Origin: JAAZNO01 sp964508025
GTDB taxonomy: Bacteria; Chloroflexota; Anaerolineae; B4-G1; SLSP01
DNA length: 64,000 nt
Direction of reading: 5' to 3'
Assembly (NCBI GenBank): GCA_964508025.1
Contig: CAZDSF010000002.1
Span: forward strand, 49,630 to 113,629
The notes beneath the pieces were generated by a model that was not told where the DNA came from, searched no databases, and saw only the letters and a program-made list of their open reading frames with translations. Every line of letters begins with the position of its first letter. Within the stretch, counting starts at the first letter, position 1. Shown here piece by piece: positions 31,463 to 40,600 of this stretch. The translations under genes and the position numbers were made by a program.

Positions 31463-32680
31463 ATTGCGCAACGCCTGCGGCAGCAGTGCGTACCACTCCG
31501 CTGCACGCACAACCTCATCTAGCGGCACGTTCTCGATCATCATGTGCGCAGTTTTTTCATCACCCGGCCCTAAGCCGATGGCGGGAATGCCCGCCTTGCC
31601 GGCCCAGTAGACGCCATTGGTGGAAAAGTCCCACGTCCCTAGCGGTCGCGGCGTGCCCCAGAGCGCCTCGACGGCGCGTTGCCCCGCCTGCACCAGCGGA
31701 TGATCGTCTTCCATCAGCCATGCGGGGAAGTATTTATCTACCGGGAAGACAAAGCCGGTGTAGGAGGGCGTATCGTAGAACAACTCCTCAACCGTAATTT
31801 CGTCTTGCATATAATCGGCGATCAGTCCTTTGACCTGCGCGATCAGCCCTTCAGCGTTTTCATCTACCGTGGTGCGGCGGTCGAGGTAAATGGTGAAGCG
31901 ATCCGGCACCGCATTGAGCGAGGCGGTGCGCGCGATCACATCTGTTACCGCGATGGAGGCGCGCCCCAGCACCGGATGGCTGCAATAGCCAAAGCGCATC
32001 CGGCGATCCAGTTCGCGGATTTCCATGATGACGGCCATCATCTTGTAGACGGCGTTATCGCCCAGATAGTGCGAAGCCGCGTGCGCCGAGCGGCCCGTGG
32101 CGGTAATCTTCAGTTCGATGCGGCCCTTGTGCCCGCGATAGACGCGCATCTTGGTCGGCTCGCCGATGACGACGAAATCGGGTTTCACTTTAGGATCCAC
32201 TTCCACAAAGGCGTTAGGGGCGATGCCATCGCACCACTCTTCCATGTTGCCGAAGTAGTAGACCGTGTAGCCATCGAGCAGGCCCAGATCGCGGGCTGCC
32301 GCCAGCCCATAGACCATGCCGGGGGTGCTGCCCTTCTCGTCGCACGCGCCGCGCGCGTAGAGCCGCCCATCTTCCACTTTGCCCACGAACGGATCCCATT
32401 CCCATTCGTTGGGATCGCCAATGCCTACGGTATCAATGTGCGAATCATACACGATGACCTTCGGCCCGTCGCCGATGCGCCCGATGGTGTTACCCATTTT
32501 GTCAAAGCGCACTTCATCATAGCCGAGCTTGCGCATCTCCGCCTGGATCCGCTCACCCACCGGCCCGATTTGCGATTCCATGCTCGGAATCGCGCAAATA
32601 TCGCGCATAAACTGGATGATGTCATCTCGCTGCGCTTGCACCCGCGCTTGAATCTCCGCAATATGCTCCATAAGTTTCAT
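31460..32680 (-). CDS. ygeY: YgeY-family M20 hydrolase
   Basis: A 406-residue M20 metallopeptidase-family hydrolase. Zinc and active-site motifs: YDSHIDTVGIGDPNEWEWDP, GKVEDGRLYARGACDEKGST, YYFGNMEEWCDGIAPNAFVE and GRSAHAASHYLGDNAVYKM. This is the set seen in YgeY, called selenium-metabolism-linked hydrolase in annotation schemes, which sits in the anaerobic purine/ureido catabolism cluster of enterobacteria. The start is uncertain: ATG 32680 lies only two bases after AAGGAG, and ATG 32671 is 11 bases away. It follows the gntR gene directly and probably shares its promoter. Confidence 0.85.
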   Translation of the reverse strand: MKLMEHIAEIQARVQAQRDDIIQFMRDICAIPSMESQIGPVGERIQAEMRKLGYDEVRFDKMGNTIGRIGDGPKVIVYDSHIDTVGIGDPNEWEWDPFVGKVEDGRLYARGACDEKGSTPGMVYGLAAARDLGLLDGYTVYYFGNMEEWCDGIAPNAFVEVDPKVKPDFVVIGEPTKMRVYRGHKGRIELKITATGRSAHAASHYLGDNAVYKMMAVIMEIRELDRRMRFGYCSHPVLGRASIAVTDVIARTASLNAVPDRFTIYLDRRTTVDENAEGLIAQVKGLIADYMQDEITVEELFYDTPSYTGFVFPVDKYFPAWLMEDDHPLVQAGQRAVEALWGTPRPLGTWDFSTNGVYWAGKAGIPAIGLGPGDEKTAHMMIENVPLDEVVRAAEWYALLPQALRN

Positions 32681-32703
32681 CACTCCTTGTGATTTGGCGA
32701 TGG

Positions 32704-32730
32704 GTAATGGGTAGACTCGTAACCCATTAC
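32704..32730. repeat. Short hairpin repeat, gntR-ygeY junction
   Basis: Arms GTAATGGGT (32704-32712) and ACCCATTAC (32722-32730), preceded by another GATGGGTAAT-like unit. It starts four bases after the gntR stop codon and is the smallest member of the series. Confidence 0.75.
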
Positions 32731-32733
32731 TTC

Positions 32734-33477
32734 CTATCCCTGTACTTTTCGCATCACGTGAAATCTGAAATATCCGGGCACGAAGTAACTTACCGACAAA
32801 TCTACGACGTGCTCATCATAACTGTACAGCCGCGCTACGAATTTGAGCAACGCTGCGCCGCGCGACACATTCAGCCGCCGCGCGAATTTGGCGTTAGCCG
32901 ATTCAGCCATGATTTCGGTCCGTGAGGTGGTTAGCCGAAGTTCATCGCGCCGGAGCAGCAGCTCCAATACCGAACCGTGAAATCGAGGCCCCAGATCGGC
33001 TTGCGAGAGGTAAATCAGTGGCACTACATCCCGCAGATCCGCAACCAGCGTATCGCCTATGCCCATCACCCGCGTCACCGACAGCACTGGCACCGTCGCT
33101 CCCTCTGCATAGCCCAATCCCGCGACTTCTGCCGGCGTCGCCAGGCGTTCTTCGATTTCCAGATCTTTGACCGTCGTATCCAGACCAATACGTCCGGCAA
33201 GCGTTTCCAGCGTTTCCAGGACTTCCAGACCGTTTTCCATGACGGGTATGCGCGAGGCCACGAACGTCCCCACACCATGCCGGCGCACAAGCAGGCCGCG
33301 CTCGACAAAGGTGCGCATCACTTCACGGAGCGTGGCGCGGGAAACGCCCAAATCCTTTGCCAGGGCCGGCTCAGGCGGCAGTTGTGCTCCGGGACTGAGC
33401 GCCCCGATCATGGTGCTGAGTACATCTTCGACTTGGGCGCGAGGAGAGCGCACCTTGGTGTAAAGAATGTCTGACAT
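32734..33477 (-). CDS. GntR/HutC-type transcription regulator
   Basis: A 247-residue regulator. The N-terminal winged helix-turn-helix is LSPGAQLPPEPALAKDLGVS plus RATLREVMRTFVERGLLVRR and HGVGTFV; the C-terminal part (about residues 85-247) is a UTRA-like ligand domain (GATVPVLSVTRVMGIGDTLV, YLSQADLGPRFHGSVLELLL, SYFVPGYFRFHVMR). GntR/UTRA proteins sense small metabolites. GGAGGTG precedes ATG 33477. It heads the minus-strand run containing ygeY, two carbamoyltransferases and carbamate kinase, and its promoter carries an operator also found before the nucleoside transporter operon at 45.4 kb. The ligand could be a purine breakdown intermediate (inference). Confidence 0.88.
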   Translation of the reverse strand: MSDILYTKVRSPRAQVEDVLSTMIGALSPGAQLPPEPALAKDLGVSRATLREVMRTFVERGLLVRRHGVGTFVASRIPVMENGLEVLETLETLAGRIGLDTTVKDLEIEERLATPAEVAGLGYAEGATVPVLSVTRVMGIGDTLVADLRDVVPLIYLSQADLGPRFHGSVLELLLRRDELRLTTSRTEIMAESANAKFARRLNVSRGAALLKFVARLYSYDEHVVDLSVSYFVPGYFRFHVMRKVQG

Positions 33478-33495
33478 CAGCCACCTCCAAAAGAT

Positions 33496-33523
33496 ATTAT
33501 ATGTCTGTTGTCAGACAAGTCAA
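33496..33523 (-). promoter_or_regulatory. gntR promoter with operator filling the spacer
   Basis: On the minus strand: TTGACT (33518-33523), a 16-base spacer, TATAAT (33496-33501). The spacer itself (33502-33517) is the palindrome TGTCTGACAACAGACA, so a bound repressor would occlude RNA polymerase. The first codons of gntR contain a further TGTCAGACA half-site. This fits autoregulation. Confidence 0.8.
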
Positions 33524-33566
33524 GCCGTTGGCAATGGCGATCCATCTCCGAATCTCGCCATTGCAT

Positions 33567-33617
33567 TGTGGATAACTATGCTAAAATGGTGGATAACCTC
33601 CCCTTACTTGTGGGGAA
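33567..33617. repeat. Three DnaA-box-like repeats at 21-base spacing
   Basis: TGTGGATAA (33567-33575), GGTGGATAA (33588-33596) and TGTGGGGAA (33609-33617) are in the same orientation with start-to-start spacing of exactly 21 bases, two helical turns. The first is a perfect complement of the DnaA box TTATCCACA. A 10-bp hairpin (33531-33540 with 33555-33564) lies just before. No replication genes are nearby; a DnaA-responsive promoter or another phased binding site is possible. Confidence 0.6.
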
Positions 33618-33677
33618 CCTGGCAGCTGTGAACTACGTTTCAACCCTATAGGATCTATTGGAAATTCGGGAGTATGT

Positions 33678-35234
33678 ATGACAGCACAGATGACGTATCA
33701 CACTACGGAAGCCCCAGAGCTTCCGCAGCGGCATTTCCTGTTGTGGAGCGCCATCCCGCTATTGTTGTTTCTGTTGGGCGCGGCGTTGTTCTTCTGCGCG
33801 TGGGTCTTCAACCAGCGGATGCAGGATTTCTACCGTGACCGGGTGTTTCCGCACGTGCGCAGTGTGGGCGTGGAGCTTGGCGGGCTGCCCCGCGAGGAGG
33901 CGCGGCAGGCGCTCGCCGCTGCGACCGCCCGCGCCGATACGGGCGTACTCATCCTGCGAGATGGCGCACGCGAGTGGCGCTTTCCATGGACTGAGGCTGG
34001 GCTGTTGCTGGATGTGGATGGCACGTTGGACGCAGCATGGGCGGCGGGACGCGCCGAACGGTCTCTCGGCGATCAACTGCGGATCTGGCTCCGGCCCCAA
34101 CCTTTAGATGTGGCCCCCCGCTTCACGCTCGATCTGCTACAGACGCGGCAGGTGTTGGAAGCGCTCGCGGCTGAGGTATCGCTGTTGCCCGTGGATGCGC
34201 GTTTGGGGTTGGAGCGTGGCGCGGTCATCGTGATTTCCGGTGCGCCGGGGCGGGTGCTCGATGTCACGGCGCTGCTGGCGCAGATACAGACGCAATCCAG
34301 CTCCGCCGCCGGGGAGATGATTCTGGAATTGCTTTATCGGGATGTTTACCCCGCCGAGCCGGATACGACGCAGGTGCAAGCCCAGGCAGAAGCGCTCCTC
34401 AACCGCCGGGTGACGATTTCCGCTTTCGATGTGCTCACCGAGCAGACGCGCACCTGGACGTTGGAGCGCGAAGCATTCGTCTCGTGGTTGCAGCTGACCA
34501 CACGTGAGGATGGCGCAGTGGTGGTTGAAGCCATTCCCGATGCTGTGCCGCAGACGCTTGCCGCTTTGGCGGCGCAGCTCGGCGATGGACGCGGCTTCCG
34601 CATGGAGGAAGCTGCACGGCAGGTATGGAATGCCTACAACAGTGGCGGGGGGCATGTCACCGCATATCTCAGCCATCCCGAACGGCTCTATACCGTGCAA
34701 TCCGGTGATACGGTGGGACGTATCGCGGCAAAATTGGGGATGCCGCCCGGCCTAATCATGGAGGCCAATCGCGGCGTGGATCTCGACCGGCTGTGGGTAG
34801 GGCAGCAGCTCCTCATCCCCTCACAAGATGTGCTGACGCCCTATCTCCCCATACCGGGCAAGAAAATCGTCGTCAGCATTCCACAACAGCGGGTGCGGGT
34901 CTACGAGAATGGCGCGCTGCTCTGGGATTGGCCCACGTCCACAGGTATCAAAGATTCGCCCACCGCCACGGGTGTGTTCCAGATCATCAGCAAGGTGGAT
35001 AACGCCTACGCTTCACAGTGGGATTTGTGGATGCCGTATTTCATGGGCGTCTATGTGGCGGGCGGCGGCGTGACCAACGGCTTTCATGAACTGCCCATCC
35101 TCAGAAATGGGCAACGGTTGTGGGCGGGCAATCTCGGCAGCCCGGCGTCGTTCGGCTGCATCATCCTGGGCATTCCACAGGCGGAGACGCTCTACAATTG
35201 GGCGGAAATCGGCGTGCTGGTGGTCATTGAGTGA
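33678..35234 (+). CDS. LysM L,D-transpeptidase with peptidoglycan-binding domain
   Basis: A 518-residue envelope enzyme. It has a short cytosolic N-terminus, one membrane helix (LLWSAIPLLLFLLGAALFFC), a PG_binding_4/VanW-like region (RSVGVELGGLPREEARQAL), a LysM at about residues 340-385 (RLYTVQSGDTVGRIAAKLGM) and a C-terminal YkuD domain (KIVVSIPQQRVRVYENGALL). The catalytic motif is present: GFHELPI supplies His and PASFGCIIL supplies Cys. It should form 3-3 crosslinks in peptidoglycan outside the membrane. It is single, convergent with the GNAT gene, and is the intact counterpart of the pseudogene at 14.5-15.1 kb. Confidence 0.9.
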   Translation: MTAQMTYHTTEAPELPQRHFLLWSAIPLLLFLLGAALFFCAWVFNQRMQDFYRDRVFPHVRSVGVELGGLPREEARQALAAATARADTGVLILRDGAREWRFPWTEAGLLLDVDGTLDAAWAAGRAERSLGDQLRIWLRPQPLDVAPRFTLDLLQTRQVLEALAAEVSLLPVDARLGLERGAVIVISGAPGRVLDVTALLAQIQTQSSSAAGEMILELLYRDVYPAEPDTTQVQAQAEALLNRRVTISAFDVLTEQTRTWTLEREAFVSWLQLTTREDGAVVVEAIPDAVPQTLAALAAQLGDGRGFRMEEAARQVWNAYNSGGGHVTAYLSHPERLYTVQSGDTVGRIAAKLGMPPGLIMEANRGVDLDRLWVGQQLLIPSQDVLTPYLPIPGKKIVVSIPQQRVRVYENGALLWDWPTSTGIKDSPTATGVFQIISKVDNAYASQWDLWMPYFMGVYVAGGGVTNGFHELPILRNGQRLWAGNLGSPASFGCIILGIPQAETLYNWAEIGVLVVIE

Positions 35235-35253
35235 GGCAGGGCATTTGGCGCGC

Positions 35254-36183
35254 TCATAACGCCAGACGCCAAAGTTCCAAACGCGCCTGAAAGCCCAGTT
35301 GGAAGCGCGTGCGGAGTTCCGGTAAATCTTCCTCCGCGAGCAATACATCCACGGCCTGGTAGCCCTCCGCCCTTGCCAGCGGACGCAACGCGGATAGCGC
35401 CGGCGTTAGCGGCGCGGCGGGGGGCAGCCAGACATAAGCATCCGCCTGCGTGGGATCGGTGAGCTGCTGGCACAACCCCAGCACCGCCGACCCGCTTTCC
35501 AGCTCCCCGCGCCACACTGACCGGCGCAGATCGCTCCAACCGGGCAGCGTCAACGTGGGCCATAGCACTTCCCACCCCTGCGGCCCGCACTGATAGCGCC
35601 CGATACGCAGCGCCAGCGCGCGATCCGGCGTCTGGCTGGCGGAAGTTACCCGGCGCAGCGTGGAAAGGCCTGTGAGCGCGCCGGCTTCCAACTGCAATTC
35701 CTGCATCATCCGCCAGGGCGCAAAGCCCTGCCGCGCATAGAAGGCGCGCGCGTCGTCTTCGGGCTGCGTCGTGAGTGCGGGAAGGCCCCAGGCGCGGGCG
35801 CGTTGAATGCCCGCTTCGAGGAGCGCGCGCCCGATCCCCCGTCCCTGCCAGGCGGCATGGACGTAGAGAATCGAGAGGTGCAGCGCAGCGTAGTCCCCCG
35901 GTTCGTGGGTGCGATAATACTCCGCCTCGCCGACGATCTCGCCATCGCAGAGCGCTACCAGCGGCAACTGCCCCGCTCGCAGCAAGGCGTCCACATGCAC
36001 CGTCGCCATCTCGGCGCTCATCCATGGCCCGCCGTTGCGCCATCTCCCGTACAGATCGAGGGCCGCGTAGGGGACGGCTGCGCGGGTCGCCGGGTCGCGC
36101 CAGACCGTCACCGTGCTGCAATGCACAGCGGTGATGCCGGGCACATCCGCCAGGGTCGCTTGCCGAATTTCCAGGGTTGTCAT
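35254..36183 (-). CDS. GNAT N-acetyltransferase, two-domain
   Basis: A 309-residue protein. Residues 1-160 are a GNAT domain: LEIRQATLADVPGITAVHCS, VALCDGEIVGEAEYYRTHEP, LSILYVHAAWQGRGIGRALL (the Q-x-x-G-x-G/A acetyl-CoA loop) and ARAFYARQGFAPWR. The second half (about 190-309) has weaker GNAT-like features (GYQAVDVLLAEEDLPELRTR, then FQLGFQARLELWRL) and may be a degenerate second domain. It should transfer an acetyl group from acetyl-CoA to an unknown amine. It is downstream of tyrS on the same strand, separated by a hairpin. Confidence 0.8.
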   Translation of the reverse strand: MTTLEIRQATLADVPGITAVHCSTVTVWRDPATRAAVPYAALDLYGRWRNGGPWMSAEMATVHVDALLRAGQLPLVALCDGEIVGEAEYYRTHEPGDYAALHLSILYVHAAWQGRGIGRALLEAGIQRARAWGLPALTTQPEDDARAFYARQGFAPWRMMQELQLEAGALTGLSTLRRVTSASQTPDRALALRIGRYQCGPQGWEVLWPTLTLPGWSDLRRSVWRGELESGSAVLGLCQQLTDPTQADAYVWLPPAAPLTPALSALRPLARAEGYQAVDVLLAEEDLPELRTRFQLGFQARLELWRLAL

Positions 36184-36208
36184 CCGGGTTTCCTATCGTT
36201 GTAGAACA

Positions 36209-36242
36209 CAGAGCACGCAAAGGTCATGCCTTGCGTGCTCTG
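36209..36242 (-). terminator. 12-bp hairpin after tyrS
   Basis: Arms CAGAGCACGCAA (36209-36220) and TTGCGTGCTCTG (36231-36242) with a 10-base loop, 30 bases past the tyrS stop. It lacks a T-run, so it may be a weak terminator or an mRNA-stabilising stem. Confidence 0.4.
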
Positions 36243-36272
36243 CTGCATGCGATTACGCGCTGCGCCCGCCGA

Positions 36273-37496
36273 TTACTCTGTGGGCAGCAGACGCAGGAAG
36301 CGCCGTTTGCCCACTTGCAGGATGGCTTCCTCAACCGGAACGGTGAAATCCATATCGCTGATGACTTCGTTGCCCAGGCGCACGCCGCCCTGCTGGATGA
36401 GCCGCCGGGCGTCGCTCTTGCTGCCCGCCAATCCGGCGGCATGCAGCAGATCCACCAGGCGGGTGGCTTCGGTCATGGCGAATGTGGGCATATCCTCGGG
36501 GAGCTCGCGCTGCTGATGCACGCGCGCAAAATGCTCGGCGGCGGCGTCAGCCGCTTCGCTGCCGTAGAAGATGTCCACGACTTCCCAGGCCAGTTGCTTC
36601 TTCACCTCCATCGGATGGATGTTGCCCGCCTGCAATGCGGCTTCTACTTCCGCAATGCGCTCCGGCGTCCAGCGCGTGACCAGGTTGAGGTAGTTGGACA
36701 TGGCTTCATCGGGGATACTCATCGTCTTGCCGTACATCACCTCTGGCGCTTCGCTGATGCCGATGTAGTTCCCCACGCTCTTGGACATGCGAATATGCCC
36801 ATCCGTGCCCACCAGAATCGGCAACGTGATGGCGATCTGCGGCAGTTGCCCATGCACTTCCTGCAACTTGCGGCCCGCCATCAGATTGAAGAGCTGCTCG
36901 GTGGCGCCTAGCTGTACGTCCGCTTCTAGCATCACCGCATCGTAGCCCTGCATCAGGGCGTAGAACAGCTCGTGCAGCCAAACGGGATCATTGTGCTCTA
37001 GCCGTTTGGCGAAATTGTCGCGCACGAGGAATTGCTGGATGGTGAAGTTGGACGCCAGGTTGATCAGATCCTCGAAGGTGAGCTGGCTCAGCCACTCGCC
37101 GTTGTACCGCACCTCGGTTTTATCCGCATCGAGAATCTTGAACGCCTGCTCCTGATACGTGCGGGCATTCGCCTCGATCTGTTCCGTTGTGGGGCGCGGG
37201 CGGGCTTTGTCCTTGTCAGAAGGGTCGCCGATGAGGGCGGTATAGTTGCCAATGACGAAGACGGCTTGATGCCCCAACTCCTGGAACTGGCGCAGCTTGC
37301 GCATGGTGACGGTGTGCCCCAGGTGCAAGTCCGGCGAGGTGGGATCGTAGCCGCAGTAGACGCGCAGCGGCTTGCCGGTTTTGGCAGAGAGCTCCAGGCG
37401 CTCTTTGAGTTCCTGGCGCATATTGATGTAGGTTTGCGGATCGCCGTACTCGACGCCGCGCATGAGTATATCCAGTTGTTGTTCGACGGTTAACAT
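36273..37496 (-). CDS. tyrS: Tyrosyl-tRNA synthetase
   Basis: A 407-residue class I synthetase of the TyrRS long bacterial branch. The start at 37496 has GGGGAGG five bases upstream. Motifs: YCGYDPTSPDLHLGHTVTMR (HIGH variant HLGH), VFVIGNYTALIGDPSDKDKA, MQGYDAVMLEADVQLGATEQ, and RMSKSVGNYIG (KMSKS variant). The last ~65 residues form an S4 RNA-binding domain (ATRLVDLLHAAGLAGSKSDA, then RRLIQQGGVRLGNEVI). It charges tRNA-Tyr. A consensus-like promoter precedes it; no T-box is seen in the short leader. Confidence 0.95.
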   Translation of the reverse strand: MLTVEQQLDILMRGVEYGDPQTYINMRQELKERLELSAKTGKPLRVYCGYDPTSPDLHLGHTVTMRKLRQFQELGHQAVFVIGNYTALIGDPSDKDKARPRPTTEQIEANARTYQEQAFKILDADKTEVRYNGEWLSQLTFEDLINLASNFTIQQFLVRDNFAKRLEHNDPVWLHELFYALMQGYDAVMLEADVQLGATEQLFNLMAGRKLQEVHGQLPQIAITLPILVGTDGHIRMSKSVGNYIGISEAPEVMYGKTMSIPDEAMSNYLNLVTRWTPERIAEVEAALQAGNIHPMEVKKQLAWEVVDIFYGSEAADAAAEHFARVHQQRELPEDMPTFAMTEATRLVDLLHAAGLAGSKSDARRLIQQGGVRLGNEVISDMDFTVPVEEAILQVGKRRFLRLLPTE

Positions 37497-37533
37497 AGCT
37501 GCCTCCCCGTACATGGGTAGAGATGACAGAAAA

Positions 37534-37561
37534 ATTATAACGGAATCGGGCGCAAAGTCCA
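37534..37561 (-). promoter_or_regulatory. Candidate tyrS promoter
   Basis: On the minus strand TGGACT (37556-37561), 16 bases, TATAAT (37534-37539), about 38 bases before the tyrS start codon. Confidence 0.6.
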
Positions 37562-37607
37562 GTTTGATGTTACAATGGGTGTAATAGCGTGAAGTTTGTA
37601 CAGAAGG

Positions 37608-40600
37608 ATGTGGAGCATGGGAACAATCGTAACGTGGGTAAAGTACCATGGAAATCAGCGTGTGTGGCGCGTCGGATGGGTGCTCATCCTGGCGCTGGCG
37701 TTGCTGGCGGCGCCGCTTTCAACGCCTGCCATGGCGGCGCCGCGATCCGCGCCAATGCCGCAGACTGCACTCCCCTGGATCGAGCCGGAGCTGCTGCGCG
37801 CCCTGGCGGGCGAACGTACCCTGCCGCTGGCGGTGATCGTCAGCCTGCGGGCGCCGGCCCCCTTCGATGTCACAGCGTTGCCGGCGGATACCAAAGCCGC
37901 CCGCGCGCAGTTGACCACGGGATTGCAGGCGCAGCTGGCGTTTTCTCGCGTCCCGCTGGAGCCGCTGCTGCGTCAGGCGCAGCGAAGCGGCGAGCTCTGG
38001 GCTTTGCAAGACTTGTGGATCATCAATGGGCTGGCGCTCACCGCCGACTCCGGCGTTGTGCAACGCCTGGCGTTGCATCCCGCTGTGGCCGCGCTACGCC
38101 TGGATCATCGCCGCGCTTATCTCTCCCCCAAATTTGAGGCTGAACCCGACGCCGCGATGCTTGATACGCCTACAGCGGAGTGGGGCGTGGCGCGAATCCG
38201 TGCGCCGGAAGTGTGGGAGCAACTGGGCATTACCGGCGCGGGCGCCGTGATCGCCGGGATGGATACCGGCATAGACTATCAACACCCGGTGCTGGTCGGC
38301 AATTACCGGGGCGCCTTGGGCCATGGCGCTTTTGAGCATCACGGCGCGTGGTTTGATGCCGTCAGCGGCGGACTTTACCCTTACGACGATCATGGACACG
38401 GCACACATACCATCAGCACGGCTGTGGGGCAAGAGGGCATCGGCGTTGCGCCGGGAGCGCGCTGGATCGGCGTGAAAATGCTCAGCGGCAGCGGCTACGG
38501 TCAGGATTCGTGGATTCACGCCGGCTTTCAATGGCTCCTGGCGCCCGGCGGCGATCCGCAGCTGGCGCCGGATGTCGTCGTCTGCTCTTGGGGTTCGACC
38601 AACGCCATGGATGAGAACTTTGCCCCTGACCTGGCGGCGTTGAGAGCCGCCGGCATTCTGGCGGTTTTTGCGGCGGGCAACGAGGGGCCTGGGCGCAGCA
38701 GCTTGCGCTCGCCTGCCAGCTTGCCGGGCGCCTTTGCGGTTGGCGCCAGCGATCTTTACGAGGCGGTGGCCTCTTTCTCCAGCCGGGGACCTTCGCCCTG
38801 GGAGGAAGTCAAACCCACGGTGGTGGCGCCCGGCGTGTTGGTGCGTTCTTCCATGCCTGGCGGCGTCTACGCCATGATGAACGGCACCTCGATGGCGACG
38901 CCGCACGTCGCCGGTGTGGGGGCGCTGTTGCGCAGCATTTCGCCCACCGTTTCCCTACCGCTGCTGACCCATATCATCACCGCCACCACAGTACCTTTCA
39001 CGACGACGCTCCCCAATAACGATAGCGGCTGGGGGCGTGTGGATGCGCTCGCGGCGGCGAATCTGCTCATGCATCCCGGCATCATCACGGGCGTCGTTCG
39101 CAGCGCCGCCGGGCTGCCGCTGCGCGGCGCACAGGTGCAGGCGCTTCCCAGAGCTGCGGCGCATCTCCAAGATGCGCCGCAGCCTACTGGAACAACAATT
39201 ACCGATATAGCGGGGCGCTACAGCCTGATGTTGCGCCCCACGTTATACGATGTCCACGCCACCGCCTTCGGTTACTACCCCAGCACCACCTCGGCGGTGC
39301 AGGTGGTGACGGATACCATCACCCAGGTGGATTTCTATCTGCCGCCGTTGCCTTCTGGAGAGATACAGGGGCAGGTGCTGGTGCAAGCGACCGGCGCGCC
39401 GCCAACGCGCCCGGTGACGATACGCGCGCTGTACACACCCGTCACAGCGACGGTGCGTGTTGATGGCGCCTACAGCTTGCGCTTGCCGACCGGCATCTAC
39501 ACGCTGGAAGCGCGCGGCAACGGCTACCGGGTCGTTACTGCAACAGTCACGGTAGCAACCAATGGCGTTGCGCAGCAGAACTTCACGCTGGAACAGGCGC
39601 CGACCTTGCTGGTTGTGGATCAGGGCGCGCTGTATTACCGGAGCAGAATCGCTCTCTGGACGCAGGCGTTGGAGGCGTTGGCTTATGCATACGATGTGTG
39701 GCCGGTTATCGCGCTGCCGTTACCGGATACGTTACTCGCGCCCTACGACATTGTGTTGTGGTCTGCGCCGGTAGGCTCTCCGGGAGCGATCTGGGAAGGC
39801 GCGTTGCTGGAGCAGTATTTGGAAGCCGGTGGACGGTTGCTGCTCAGTGGACAGGATGTGGCCTATTTCGACAGCGGCAGCGGGTTGAGCGTTGGGCCGC
39901 AGGACTATCTGGGGGAGCTGCTGGGCGTGCGCTTCGTGGCTGATGACACCCTCTCACGCACCGTCATCGGCGCGGGGCCTTTTGCCGGGCTGATGGCGAA
40001 CATTGCGGGCGGTACTGGCGCGAATAACCAGCTATCGCCGGACACCATCGCCTTGCGCGATCCCGATATCGCGGAGCTGTTCTGGCAGTATGGCGATAGC
40101 GCGGGCGCGGGCACTGGCGCATATCTCTGCACCCCGTATCGCGGCCTCTTCTGGGCTTTTGGCTACGAAGGGATTGCGACGGAGGATGCCCGGCGCGAGA
40201 TCATGGCGCGCACGTTAACCTGGCTGTCGCAGCCGCAATCTGTCAAGGGCTTGCGGCTCACGCTAGAAGATGGCAGCTTGCCCAACGTCCCGCTGCGCAT
40301 CGGCAGACCTGGCGAGGTGTTGACGCACACGTTGCGCCTGCGCCACATTGGCGTTGCCGGCGCGGCGGATACGGCCACCCTGGCGCTCTCGGCGTTGCAA
40401 TGGGCTGCCACAGTCACACCCACGCAGGTGACACTCGCTCCCTGCGCCGAGACGCTGGTGCATGTGCGCGTGACCATCCCCGCAACCGCCGGTGTGGACG
40501 CCGCCGACACAGCGACATTGATGCTCGCTTCGGCGTCGGGCGCCGAAGCTGTGACCACCACGCTGCGCACGAAAACCCCGGCGCCAGTGCTGCTGGTGGA

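Noticed and set aside
33531..33617. Chromosomal replication origin
   Set aside because: Only three weak-to-good DnaA-like boxes, no AT-rich unwinding stretch, and no dnaA, dnaN or gyrB nearby.
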